Shown here: in pieces, positions 57,626 to 64,000 of the stretch
How the letters are laid out: each line of letters opens with the position of its first letter
Numbering within the stretch: position 1 is the first letter of the stretch
From: Companilactobacillus formosensis
GTDB lineage: Bacteria; Bacillota; Bacilli; Lactobacillales; Lactobacillaceae
Reading direction: 5' to 3'
DNA length: 64,000 bases
Assembly: GCF_005405305.1 (NCBI RefSeq)
Contig: NZ_BJDU01000004.1
Span: forward strand, 124,001-188,000
Made by a program: the position numbers and the translations under genes
Notes under the pieces: generated by a model
What the model was told of the DNA's origin: nothing
The model's database searches: none
Seen by the model: only the letters and a program-made list of their open reading frames with translations

Positions 57626-58495
57626 TTACTTGATTGATGGTGTACCGAACCACTTGATACGTTCGATAGTTGTATCAGTAATAGCTTTTGTACCAGGTGC
57701 AAGCAACTTACGTGGGTCATAACCCTTAGCGTCAACATCTTGGTCATGTCCGGCTTCGATGTATTCACGTGTAGCTTTAGCAAAGGCCAATTGTAATTCA
57801 GTATTAACGTTAACCTTTGAAATACCCATTGAGATAGCCTTAACGATTTGTTCCTTAGGGATACCTGAACCACCATGCAATACAAGTGGTGTTGAGATTT
57901 CAGCAGCTAATTCTTGTAGACGGTCAAAGCTTAGACCTTTCCAGTTGTCAGGGTAAACACCATGGATGTTACCAATACCAACAGCTAGGTAGTCAACACC
58001 AGTAGCAGCAAGTGTCTTAGCTTCTTCAACGTCAGCTAGTTCACCAAGACCAGTAATACCATCTTCAGTACCACCGATTGAACCAACTTCAGCTTCAACA
58101 GACATACCCTTAGCGTGAGCTAATTTAACGATTTCCTTTGTCTTTTCAAGGTTTTCGTCGAATGGTAAGTCATGACCATCGAACATAACTGAGTTGTAAC
58201 CAACTTCGATACATTCTTTGGCAGCTTCGTAGTTACCATGATCCAAGTGCATTACAACTGGAACTGTAATACCCATTGATTTGATTGTGTCTTGTACAAG
58301 GTGTAGACATAATTCGTAACCACCCATGTACTTAGCAGCACCCATTGATGTTTGAACCAAGATAGGTGTTTGTGTTTCTTGGGCAGCAGCTAAAATACCA
58401 CGTGTCCATTCCAAGTCGTTGATGTTAAAAGCACCAACAGCATATTTGCCTTTACGGGCATTGTTGAAAATTTCGTTACCGTTTGTTAAAACCAT
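57626..58495 (-). CDS. fba: Class II fructose-bisphosphate aldolase
   Basis: The 289-residue product has the class II zinc aldolase signatures VVMHLDHGNYEAAKECIEVGYNSVMFDGHDLPFDEN, with Zn-binding His residues, VEAEVGSIGG, and the later zinc His and loop in GIGNIHGVYP and LVLHGGSGIP. It splits fructose 1,6-bisphosphate in glycolysis. The ATG at 58495 has GGAGG 7 bases upstream; an in-frame ATG at 58522 adds a non-conserved leader. Codon use is strongly biased as in highly expressed genes. Its promoter lies in the AT-rich 58496-58600 stretch. Confidence 0.96.
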   Translation of the reverse strand: MVLTNGNEIFNNARKGKYAVGAFNINDLEWTRGILAAAQETQTPILVQTSMGAAKYMGGYELCLHLVQDTIKSMGITVPVVMHLDHGNYEAAKECIEVGYNSVMFDGHDLPFDENLEKTKEIVKLAHAKGMSVEAEVGSIGGTEDGITGLGELADVEEAKTLAATGVDYLAVGIGNIHGVYPDNWKGLSFDRLQELAAEISTPLVLHGGSGIPKEQIVKAISMGISKVNVNTELQLAFAKATREYIEAGHDQDVDAKGYDPRKLLAPGTKAITDTTIERIKWFGTPSIK

Positions 58496-58599
58496 CGATA
58501 ATCCTCCAAAAATTCCATTCATTATTTGAATACATTAATAATTCTAACTCAAAAGCCGAAAAATTCCTACAATTTTTAACAAACTATTTCAGTAAACGC

Positions 58600-58782
58600 T
58601 TACCTAAAATGAAAATAACAGTAAAATGCTATTAAGTAGAGAATAATCAAAAAAATTAAAATATACCACCAGTATTTTTTCCCCTTTGATTTAATGAGAG
58701 TGTTGTAAATTGCAATAACAACAAAAAATGCAACTAGGGTGGTAAGAATGCTTAAAATTATTAAAACTGGTAAATTTATCAT
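58600..58782 (-). CDS. Possible small membrane protein, 60 aa
   Basis: The frame encodes two hydrophobic helices (about 3-28 and 37-58) split by a basic turn (IKSKGKKYWW). No convincing ribosome-binding site precedes the ATG (the sequence there is GGTCGGTTATCCCAAC). No family is recognised. The hydrophobic pattern and lack of any other feature in the gap support it weakly. Confidence 0.45.
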   Translation of the reverse strand: MINLPVLIILSILTTLVAFFVVIAIYNTLIKSKGKKYWWYILIFLIILYLIAFYCYFHFR

Positions 58783-58886
58783 GTTGGGATAACCGACCTT
58801 TTTTCAGAAAATAAGAGAAAACCTAACTACCTATATTAATACAGATATCTTTGATATACTGGAACTAATTTATTGAGGTGATAATT

Positions 58887-60029
58887 TTGAAGAAAATTAA
58901 AGTTATGACTGTTTTTGGTACAAGACCAGAAGCAATTAAAATGGCACCACTAGTTTTGAAATTAAAGCAAAATAGTGATCGTTTTGAAACTGTAACCGTA
59001 GTTACGGCACAACACCGTGAAATGCTCGACTCAGTCTTGGAAATTTTTAAGATTAAGCCAGACTATGATTTGAACATTATGAAAGAACGTCAAACTCTAA
59101 GTGGAATCACAGGGTTAGTTTTGAAGGAATTGGATAGTATCATCGAAAAAGAAACTCCTGATATTATTCTAGTTCATGGTGATACAACGACGACCTTCAG
59201 TGCAGCTCTTTCAGCATTTTACCACCAAACAGCTATTGGACACGTAGAAGCAGGATTGAGAACTTGGAATAAGTACTCACCATGGCCAGAAGAAATGAAT
59301 CGTCAAATGACTGATGATTTGACTGATCTTTATTTTGCTCCAACAAATGAGAGTAAAGCTAACTTGTTGAAGGAAAATCATCATGGTGAAAATATCTTTG
59401 TAACTGGTAATACAGCTATTGATGCTTTGAGAAGCACTGTTCATAAAGATTATCACCACGATATTTTGGATGTCATCGATCCTAATAAGAAGATGATTTT
59501 GATTACCATGCACCGTCGTGAAAATCAAGGCGAACCAATGAAGCAAGTCTTCAAAGCAATGAAGAAAGTTGTTGCTAAACATGATGATATTGAATTAGTT
59601 TATCCAGTGCACTTGAATCCAGTCGTTCAACAAACCGCCAAAGATATTTTAGGTGGCGTTGATCGAATTCACTTGATTGAACCACTCGATGTCGTTGATT
59701 TCCACAACTTAGCATCCAGAAGTTACTTTATCATGACTGATTCCGGTGGTGTTCAAGAAGAAGCACCTTCATTAGGAAAACCTGTTTTAGTATTGCGTGA
59801 TACGACAGAACGTCCTGAAGGTGTCGAAGCTGGTACATTGAAGTTGGTCGGAACTGATGCCGATGTTGTCGAAAAGGAAATGACTAACTTAATTACTAAT
59901 AAAGATGAGTATGATCGTATGGCTAATGCTAAAAATCCTTACGGTGATGGTAAAGCATCTGAAAGAATCCTTGATTCAATTAGTTATTACTTCAAACAAA
60001 CTAATCAAAAACCGGATGAATTTAAATAA
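58887..60029 (+). CDS. wecB: UDP-N-acetylglucosamine 2-epimerase (non-hydrolysing)
   Basis: The 380-residue GT-B-fold protein starts MKKIKVMTVFGTRPEAIKMAPL, the family hallmark, and has VHGDTTTT, GHVEAGLRT, WPEEMNRQ and the C-terminal SGGVQEEAPSLGKPVLVLRDTTERPE with the UDP-binding residues. It converts UDP-GlcNAc to UDP-ManNAc for teichoic-acid linkage units or capsule (gene also called mnaA). I start at TTG 58887, 8 bases after GAGG; GTG 58878 overlaps that element. It stands alone with its own terminator. Confidence 0.94.
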   Translation: MKKIKVMTVFGTRPEAIKMAPLVLKLKQNSDRFETVTVVTAQHREMLDSVLEIFKIKPDYDLNIMKERQTLSGITGLVLKELDSIIEKETPDIILVHGDTTTTFSAALSAFYHQTAIGHVEAGLRTWNKYSPWPEEMNRQMTDDLTDLYFAPTNESKANLLKENHHGENIFVTGNTAIDALRSTVHKDYHHDILDVIDPNKKMILITMHRRENQGEPMKQVFKAMKKVVAKHDDIELVYPVHLNPVVQQTAKDILGGVDRIHLIEPLDVVDFHNLASRSYFIMTDSGGVQEEAPSLGKPVLVLRDTTERPEGVEAGTLKLVGTDADVVEKEMTNLITNKDEYDRMANAKNPYGDGKASERILDSISYYFKQTNQKPDEFK

Positions 60030-60048
60030 TATTTTTATAACAAAAAGG

Positions 60049-60098
60049 AATCTCATTAGAGTGTAATGTATTTTACATTCTCAATGAGATTTTTTTTG
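60049..60098 (+). terminator. Rho-independent terminator after the epimerase gene
   Basis: AATCTCATTAGAGTGTAA pairs, with a bulge and wobble, with TTACATTCTCAATGAGATT, followed by TTTTTTT. Confidence 0.88.
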
Positions 60099-60115
60099 TG
60101 TAAATTTTGAACTTT

Positions 60116-60187
60116 TTTAGCAAAGTGTTAGAAAGATGACATTCTTTTTTTTGATTATTTGCTAAATTAAATTGTGAAGAAGATAAC
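60116..60187 (+). promoter_or_regulatory. Promoter region of the antiporter gene with a spaced inverted repeat
   Basis: TTTAGCAAA (60116-60124) and TTTGCTAAA (60158-60166) are perfect 9-base inverted repeats 33 bases apart. The right arm overlaps a possible -35 box TTGCTA (60159-60164), followed after 17 bases by a weak -10 GATAAC (60182-60187). A looping operator or mRNA hairpin is possible. Confidence 0.4.
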
Positions 60188-60231
60188 AAAAATCAAAGAT
60201 TTATTTCTGAATGAAAAGAGGGAACGGATCA

Positions 60232-61692
60232 GTGAAAACAAAAGAGGATGGTGAAAAAAAGTATAAAATAGAATTTTATGGTGGAAGAATAATGGGGATA
60301 ATCCCTATTGCAATCTACATTGTCGTCAGTGCGGGATTGGCAGTGTTCTTTCAAGTTTATTCAATGAAAGGTTTAGTCTTTGCTTCAATTATAGGTTTAT
60401 TATTTGCTTTTTTCTTTGTGAAAAATAAATCTAAATATTGGAAATCAGTTATTGGTGGCTTAGCTCAATTTGGTAATTCAAAGTTAATATTTACTTTTAT
60501 TATGATTGGGATTTTTACTAAGTTATTAACTGTTGGCAATATTGGAAGTGGTTTTGTTTGGCTGAGTACAAAATTAAGTATTACTGGTAGTGCTTTTGTT
60601 GTCTTCACATTTATAGCTTCAACGATTATTTCTATGGGAACAGGTGCTCCGATTGCTGCAGTGTTTGCGGTCGTACCGATTTTCTATCCGCCGGGGATTA
60701 TGCTAGGCGCGAAGGCTTCGGTTTTAGTGGGCGCAATTTTGAGCGGAGTATTTTTTGGCGATGCAATGTCACCAAGTTCACAGGTCATTAATACAACGAT
60801 CGATACACAGCATGATGCAGCTACGCAACAGTCAGCAAAATTGCAAACCGTTATGAAGGAAAGAACCCCATATTTGTTGGCAATAGCCGTTATCAGTGCA
60901 ATCATGTTTTATTTATTTGGGGCTGATGGGGCGCAAGTCAGTGCTCAGCAATTAGCTCAAGTAGCGGCAGATTCCGATGGTACTGGATTGATTATGTTAA
61001 TTCCGATTGCTGTTTTATTGGTAATTAGTTTCATTAAGCAAGATCTTTTCTTGGGATTGTCGTATGCGACAGTGTTGGGACTGATTTTAGGAGTAGTTTT
61101 TGGCAATTTCACTTTAAGAGAAATTTTTATGATTACGCCTAAATTGGAATTAACGGGGATTTTAATGGATGGCATGTACAGTATGACCGATATTATTATT
61201 TCTTCCATACTACTATTTGGAATGATTGCCATCGCGGTAGATTCTGGTTGTTTGGATTTATTGTGTGATTGGATTTTGAGTAAAAAAGCTATTCAAACTA
61301 AAGCAGGAGCAGAAATGGTTTTGGTTCTAAGTATTGCTTTGATTAATATTTTGTTATCAGGGTGCGTTTTGCCAGCAATTCTTTTGTTTGGCGGAGTAGC
61401 TGATAAAATTGGCCAAAGTGTCAATATTTCTGCTAATAAGCGTTCATACTTGCTTACTGGAATGGCGACAACCTTTACAGCTATCGTACCAATTAACAGT
61501 GCTTTTGTAATGGGTTCGATGACGCTGATCAATCAGATTGAAGTAAGCGGTGTCAAAAATATATCGATAAACCCATTTGAGATTTTTGCATCTAGTTATT
61601 ATTGCTTATTATTGACTGTCGTTTGTTTCGTTTGGGTCTTACAAGATAAAAAAAGTTCTAGAAAAGCTAACTTTGAGGAGGTGGGCGTATGA
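60232..61692 (+). CDS. NhaC-family Na+/H+ antiporter-like transporter
   Basis: The 486-residue product has about twelve membrane helices and NhaC-family motifs: GTGAPIAAVFAVVPIF and FFGDAMSPSSQVINTT, in the place of the FGDKxSPxSDTT signature. NhaC relatives exchange Na+ for H+ or for organic anions (for example malate/lactate). GTG 60232 has AGAGGGA 8 bases upstream; ATG 60211 lacks a ribosome-binding site. The stop overlaps the start of the flavoprotein gene by four bases, so the two are coupled; the arylsulfotransferase follows. Substrate may be linked to that chemistry rather than pH control. Confidence 0.82.
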   Translation: MKTKEDGEKKYKIEFYGGRIMGIIPIAIYIVVSAGLAVFFQVYSMKGLVFASIIGLLFAFFFVKNKSKYWKSVIGGLAQFGNSKLIFTFIMIGIFTKLLTVGNIGSGFVWLSTKLSITGSAFVVFTFIASTIISMGTGAPIAAVFAVVPIFYPPGIMLGAKASVLVGAILSGVFFGDAMSPSSQVINTTIDTQHDAATQQSAKLQTVMKERTPYLLAIAVISAIMFYLFGADGAQVSAQQLAQVAADSDGTGLIMLIPIAVLLVISFIKQDLFLGLSYATVLGLILGVVFGNFTLREIFMITPKLELTGILMDGMYSMTDIIISSILLFGMIAIAVDSGCLDLLCDWILSKKAIQTKAGAEMVLVLSIALINILLSGCVLPAILLFGGVADKIGQSVNISANKRSYLLTGMATTFTAIVPINSAFVMGSMTLINQIEVSGVKNISINPFEIFASSYYCLLLTVVCFVWVLQDKKSSRKANFEEVGV

Positions 61693-62882
61693 CCGAACAA
61701 TATGATGCTGTGATTGTTGGCGGTGGTCCTGGTGGATTAACAGCCGCAATTTATGCAGGTCGCGCTGAATTAAAAACTTTATTAATTGAAAAGGGTGGTT
61801 ATGGTGGCCGAATCACTGAAACTGCCGAAGTAAAAAATTATCCAGGAGTTCAATTAGATTCAGGACAACATTTAATGGAATCTTTCAAACAACATGCGCA
61901 AGCCAATCAATCAGTTAGCTTAAAGCGGACGACTGTTACAGGTGTTCAACGAATTGAAGATGGATTCATTGTTTCAACGAAGCGTCGGGGGGACTTTCAG
62001 GCTAAAACAGTAATTTTGGATTTGGGAACTGTCCCTAGAGAACTCAATATTCCCGGAGAAAAAGAATTTGCTGGACAAGGAGTTTCTTATTGCGCCACAT
62101 GTGATGCTGAATTTTTCAAGAATCAAGAAATTTATGTTGTTGGTGCTGGTGATCAAGCAATTGAGGAATCAGAATATTTAGCCAAATTTGCTAAAAAAGT
62201 TAATATCGTTGTTTTACATGATCCTGGCGTTTTGGATTGTAATGAGGTAGCAGCTAAAAGTATAAAAAATAATCCTAAGGTCAATTTCATTTGGGATTCA
62301 ACTTTATCAGCAATTGAGGGCAGTGACAAAGTCGAAAAAGTAAAAATCAAAAATGTCAATACAGGTGAAATTACTGAACATTCGACAAGTGGCGTCTTTT
62401 TCTTTATTGGGATGACACCACAGACAGGCATTGTTTCTGATTTAGTAAAACGTGATCAACGTGGTTATATTTGCGTCAATGACAAGCAAGAAACTAATGT
62501 CCCAGGATTATATGCAATTGGTGATTGTACTGATAATTTCTTGAAACAAGTGATCACGGCTTGTGGCGATGGGGCTAAAGCTTTGGTAGCGGCACAAAGA
62601 TATATTGCTGAAGAAAAGCAGATCAAAAATATTTTAGACGATGCTGATGAGAAAGTAGCGTTTGTCTTTTATGATCCTTATCAAACAAATGACATAGATT
62701 TAGCAAGCGAGTTCGAAAAGGATTTAGCAGATTACAAAGTTTACAAGCAAGATGTTTCGAGACAGTCGTTATTATTTAAAAAATTAAAACTCACCCAAAC
62801 TGTCAGTGCAGCTTTGTTTGAGAATGGTACGTGTCAAAAAATTGTTAATGATATTTCAGAATTGAATTTAATTAAAAATTAG
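61689..62882 (+). CDS. Thioredoxin reductase-like flavoprotein with C-terminal extension
   Basis: Residues 1-310 match low-molecular-weight thioredoxin reductases: FAD motif VIVGGGPGGLTAAIYAGRAEL, redox pair Cys135-Ala-Thr-Cys138, NAD(P) motif YVVGAGDQAIEESEYLAKF and GLYAIGDCTDNFLKQVITACGDGAKAL. About 80 further residues (from about 315) form an extra domain, VAFVFYDPYQTNDIDLASEFEKDL and on, with a thioredoxin-like look but no CxxC seen. The DPG-type NADPH-binding residues of classical TrxB are not obvious (VVLHDPGVLDC replaces the HRRxxFRA-type segment), so the electron donor may differ. It is coupled to the antiporter gene and precedes the arylsulfotransferase. Confidence 0.82.
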   Translation: MTEQYDAVIVGGGPGGLTAAIYAGRAELKTLLIEKGGYGGRITETAEVKNYPGVQLDSGQHLMESFKQHAQANQSVSLKRTTVTGVQRIEDGFIVSTKRRGDFQAKTVILDLGTVPRELNIPGEKEFAGQGVSYCATCDAEFFKNQEIYVVGAGDQAIEESEYLAKFAKKVNIVVLHDPGVLDCNEVAAKSIKNNPKVNFIWDSTLSAIEGSDKVEKVKIKNVNTGEITEHSTSGVFFFIGMTPQTGIVSDLVKRDQRGYICVNDKQETNVPGLYAIGDCTDNFLKQVITACGDGAKALVAAQRYIAEEKQIKNILDDADEKVAFVFYDPYQTNDIDLASEFEKDLADYKVYKQDVSRQSLLFKKLKLTQTVSAALFENGTCQKIVNDISELNLIKN

Positions 62883-62893
62883 GAGTGATAAAA

Positions 62894-64000
62894 ATGGGTC
62901 AACCAACAGTATTTCCACATGGAACAACAATTTATAAACCAGACAAATGTTATAACGGATACACAATCGTTCCTTTGATCAATGATGGCGTTTTGTTATT
63001 TGATATGAATGGGAATGAAGTCAGACGTTGGAATATGCAAGCAATGCCTCCTAAGCTATTAAAGGGTGGCTACGTTATGGGAACATCAGGTTTTAGACAT
63101 CCCGATTATGGTATGCAAGATGGCGTTAATTTAATTGAAATTGATTATGATGGCAATATCGTTTGGCAATTCGATAAATTGGAAAAAATTGACGATCCCG
63201 GACGTGATCATCGTTGGATGGCTAGAACACATCATGATTTCCAAAGAGAGGGCAATCCTGTCGGCTATTACGTTCCAGGTCAAGAAGCTAAACCATTGGA
63301 AGGCAATACATTGATTTTGGGACATCAAACAATTCACAATCCGGAAATTTCTGATAAAAAATTATTAGACGATGTTATGTATGAAGTCGATTGGGAAGGC
63401 AATATCGTTTGGAAATGGTCTTTGAGTGAGCACTTTGATGAATTAGGCTTTGATGAAGCAGCCAAGAATGTCTTATTCCGTGATCCTAACATGCGTTCTT
63501 CCGATGGCGGTGTTGGTGATTACATGCACGTCAATTGCATGAGTTACCTTGGATCAAACAAATGGTACGATGCTGGGGATGAAAGATTTAAACCAACTAA
63601 TATTATTTTTGATAGTCGTGAAGCTAATATTTTGGCTATTCTCGATAAAGATACGGGTCATCTAGTTTGGAAGATTGGTCCTGATTTCAACGCTACTCCG
63701 GAATTGAGAAAACTCGGTTGGATCGTCGGTCAACATCATTTCCACATGATTCCTAAAGGTCTACCTGGTGAAGGCAATTTGATGGTCTTCGATAATGGTG
63801 GCTGGGCTGGATACGGTACGCCAAATCCATCTTCAAAAATTGGTAGTAAAAATGCTACTCGTGACTACAGCCGTGTAATCGAATTTGATCCAACAACGCT
63901 CAAAGTAGTTTGGGAAGTAACACCAAAAGATTTTGGCAATGCAATTCCAGTTGATGCAAGCAAGTTTTATAGTCCATACGTTTCATCAGCACAACGTTTG
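62894..64000 (+). CDS. Arylsulfotransferase (ASST family), 3' partial
   Basis: The frame is open for 369 codons to the window end. It begins MGQPTVFPHGTTIYKPDKCYNGYTIV behind AGGAGTGAT, 11 bases after the flavoprotein. ASST-family features are visible: beta-propeller blades ending in IVWQF, IVWKWSL, LVWKIG and VVWEVTP, and conserved His residues in TMARTHHDF-like and GQHHFHMIP segments. The family moves sulfate from one phenolic ester to another phenol without PAPS. No signal peptide is present, unlike periplasmic AssT of enterobacteria, so it should be cytoplasmic. It is the third gene of the antiporter-flavoprotein-ASST unit. The real substrate is unknown. Confidence 0.85.
   Translation, partial: MGQPTVFPHGTTIYKPDKCYNGYTIVPLINDGVLLFDMNGNEVRRWNMQAMPPKLLKGGYVMGTSGFRHPDYGMQDGVNLIEIDYDGNIVWQFDKLEKIDDPGRDHRWMARTHHDFQREGNPVGYYVPGQEAKPLEGNTLILGHQTIHNPEISDKKLLDDVMYEVDWEGNIVWKWSLSEHFDELGFDEAAKNVLFRDPNMRSSDGGVGDYMHVNCMSYLGSNKWYDAGDERFKPTNIIFDSREANILAILDKDTGHLVWKIGPDFNATPELRKLGWIVGQHHFHMIPKGLPGEGNLMVFDNGGWAGYGTPNPSSKIGSKNATRDYSRVIEFDPTTLKVVWEVTPKDFGNAIPVDASKFYSPYVSSAQRL

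Overview
The window reads as chromosomal DNA of a low-GC lactobacillus. Evidence: Gram-positive ribosome-binding sites with many TTG/GTG starts, secreted proteins carrying SLAP (S-layer-type) repeats, CcpA-type cre sites, and a lactobacillus-style order purB - pcrA - ligA - camS - gatCAB - dagK - rlmD. The dense set of SLAP proteins and the paired c-di-GMP genes would fit Companilactobacillus or a relative, but the genus is an inference. I saw no prophage, insertion sequence, CRISPR array or rRNA operon.

Layout. 1-3.5 kb: cell-envelope glycosyltransferases (first one cut by the window edge), a SprT-like protein and tRNA-Leu(AAG). 3.6-11.8 kb: a TPR-type regulator followed by four SLAP-domain surface proteins in two paralogous pairs; the larger pair has mucin-like Thr/Ser tracts. 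11.8-17.2 kb: a polytopic membrane protein, rbsDK behind a cre site, a cold-shock gene, an MFS exporter and a GH73 glucosaminidase. 17.2-32.2 kb: purine genes (xpt, a degenerate purK, purB) and the pcrA-ligA-camS-gatCAB-dagK-rlmD housekeeping run. 32.2-45.7 kb: a DUF915 hydrolase and orphan PTS EIIC, two more SLAP proteins, an APC permease, Gfo/Idh oxidoreductase, DEAD helicase, tRNA-Arg(CCT), a thioesterase, a cre-controlled EIIC with an RpiR regulator, and a MarR regulator. 45.7-49.4 kb: DUF3290/DUF421 membrane proteins, a 56-residue membrane protein, a multicopper oxidase and a YczE-like protein. 49.5-57.1 kb: a redox/c-di-GMP block (two membrane GGDEF proteins, one EAL protein, two NADH-oxidase-like paralogues, one GNAT). 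57.1-64 kb: a candidate regulatory RNA, fba, UDP-GlcNAc 2-epimerase, then an NhaC-type antiporter, a thioredoxin-reductase-like flavoprotein and an arylsulfotransferase that runs off the window.

The most interesting material is non-coding. (1) Between GGDEF2 and fba the minus strand has a good extended -10 promoter, a near-consensus cre just downstream, about 340 nt of strongly structured sequence and a terminator; five C-rich (CUCCC/ACCCC) motifs lie in loops or single strands, the typical form of an sRNA that pairs with Shine-Dalgarno sequences. (2) A family of roughly 150-bp palindromic elements (about 20.3, 20.6 and 55.4 kb) folds into a branched structure whose outer stems differ completely in sequence but remain paired, while internal-loop and apical-loop sequences are conserved; a related inverted pair of element tails fills the dagK-rlmD gap. 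(3) Both nox genes are followed by the same palindromic terminator in opposite orientations.

All assignments come from reading sequence and motifs by eye; no database search or folding program was run.
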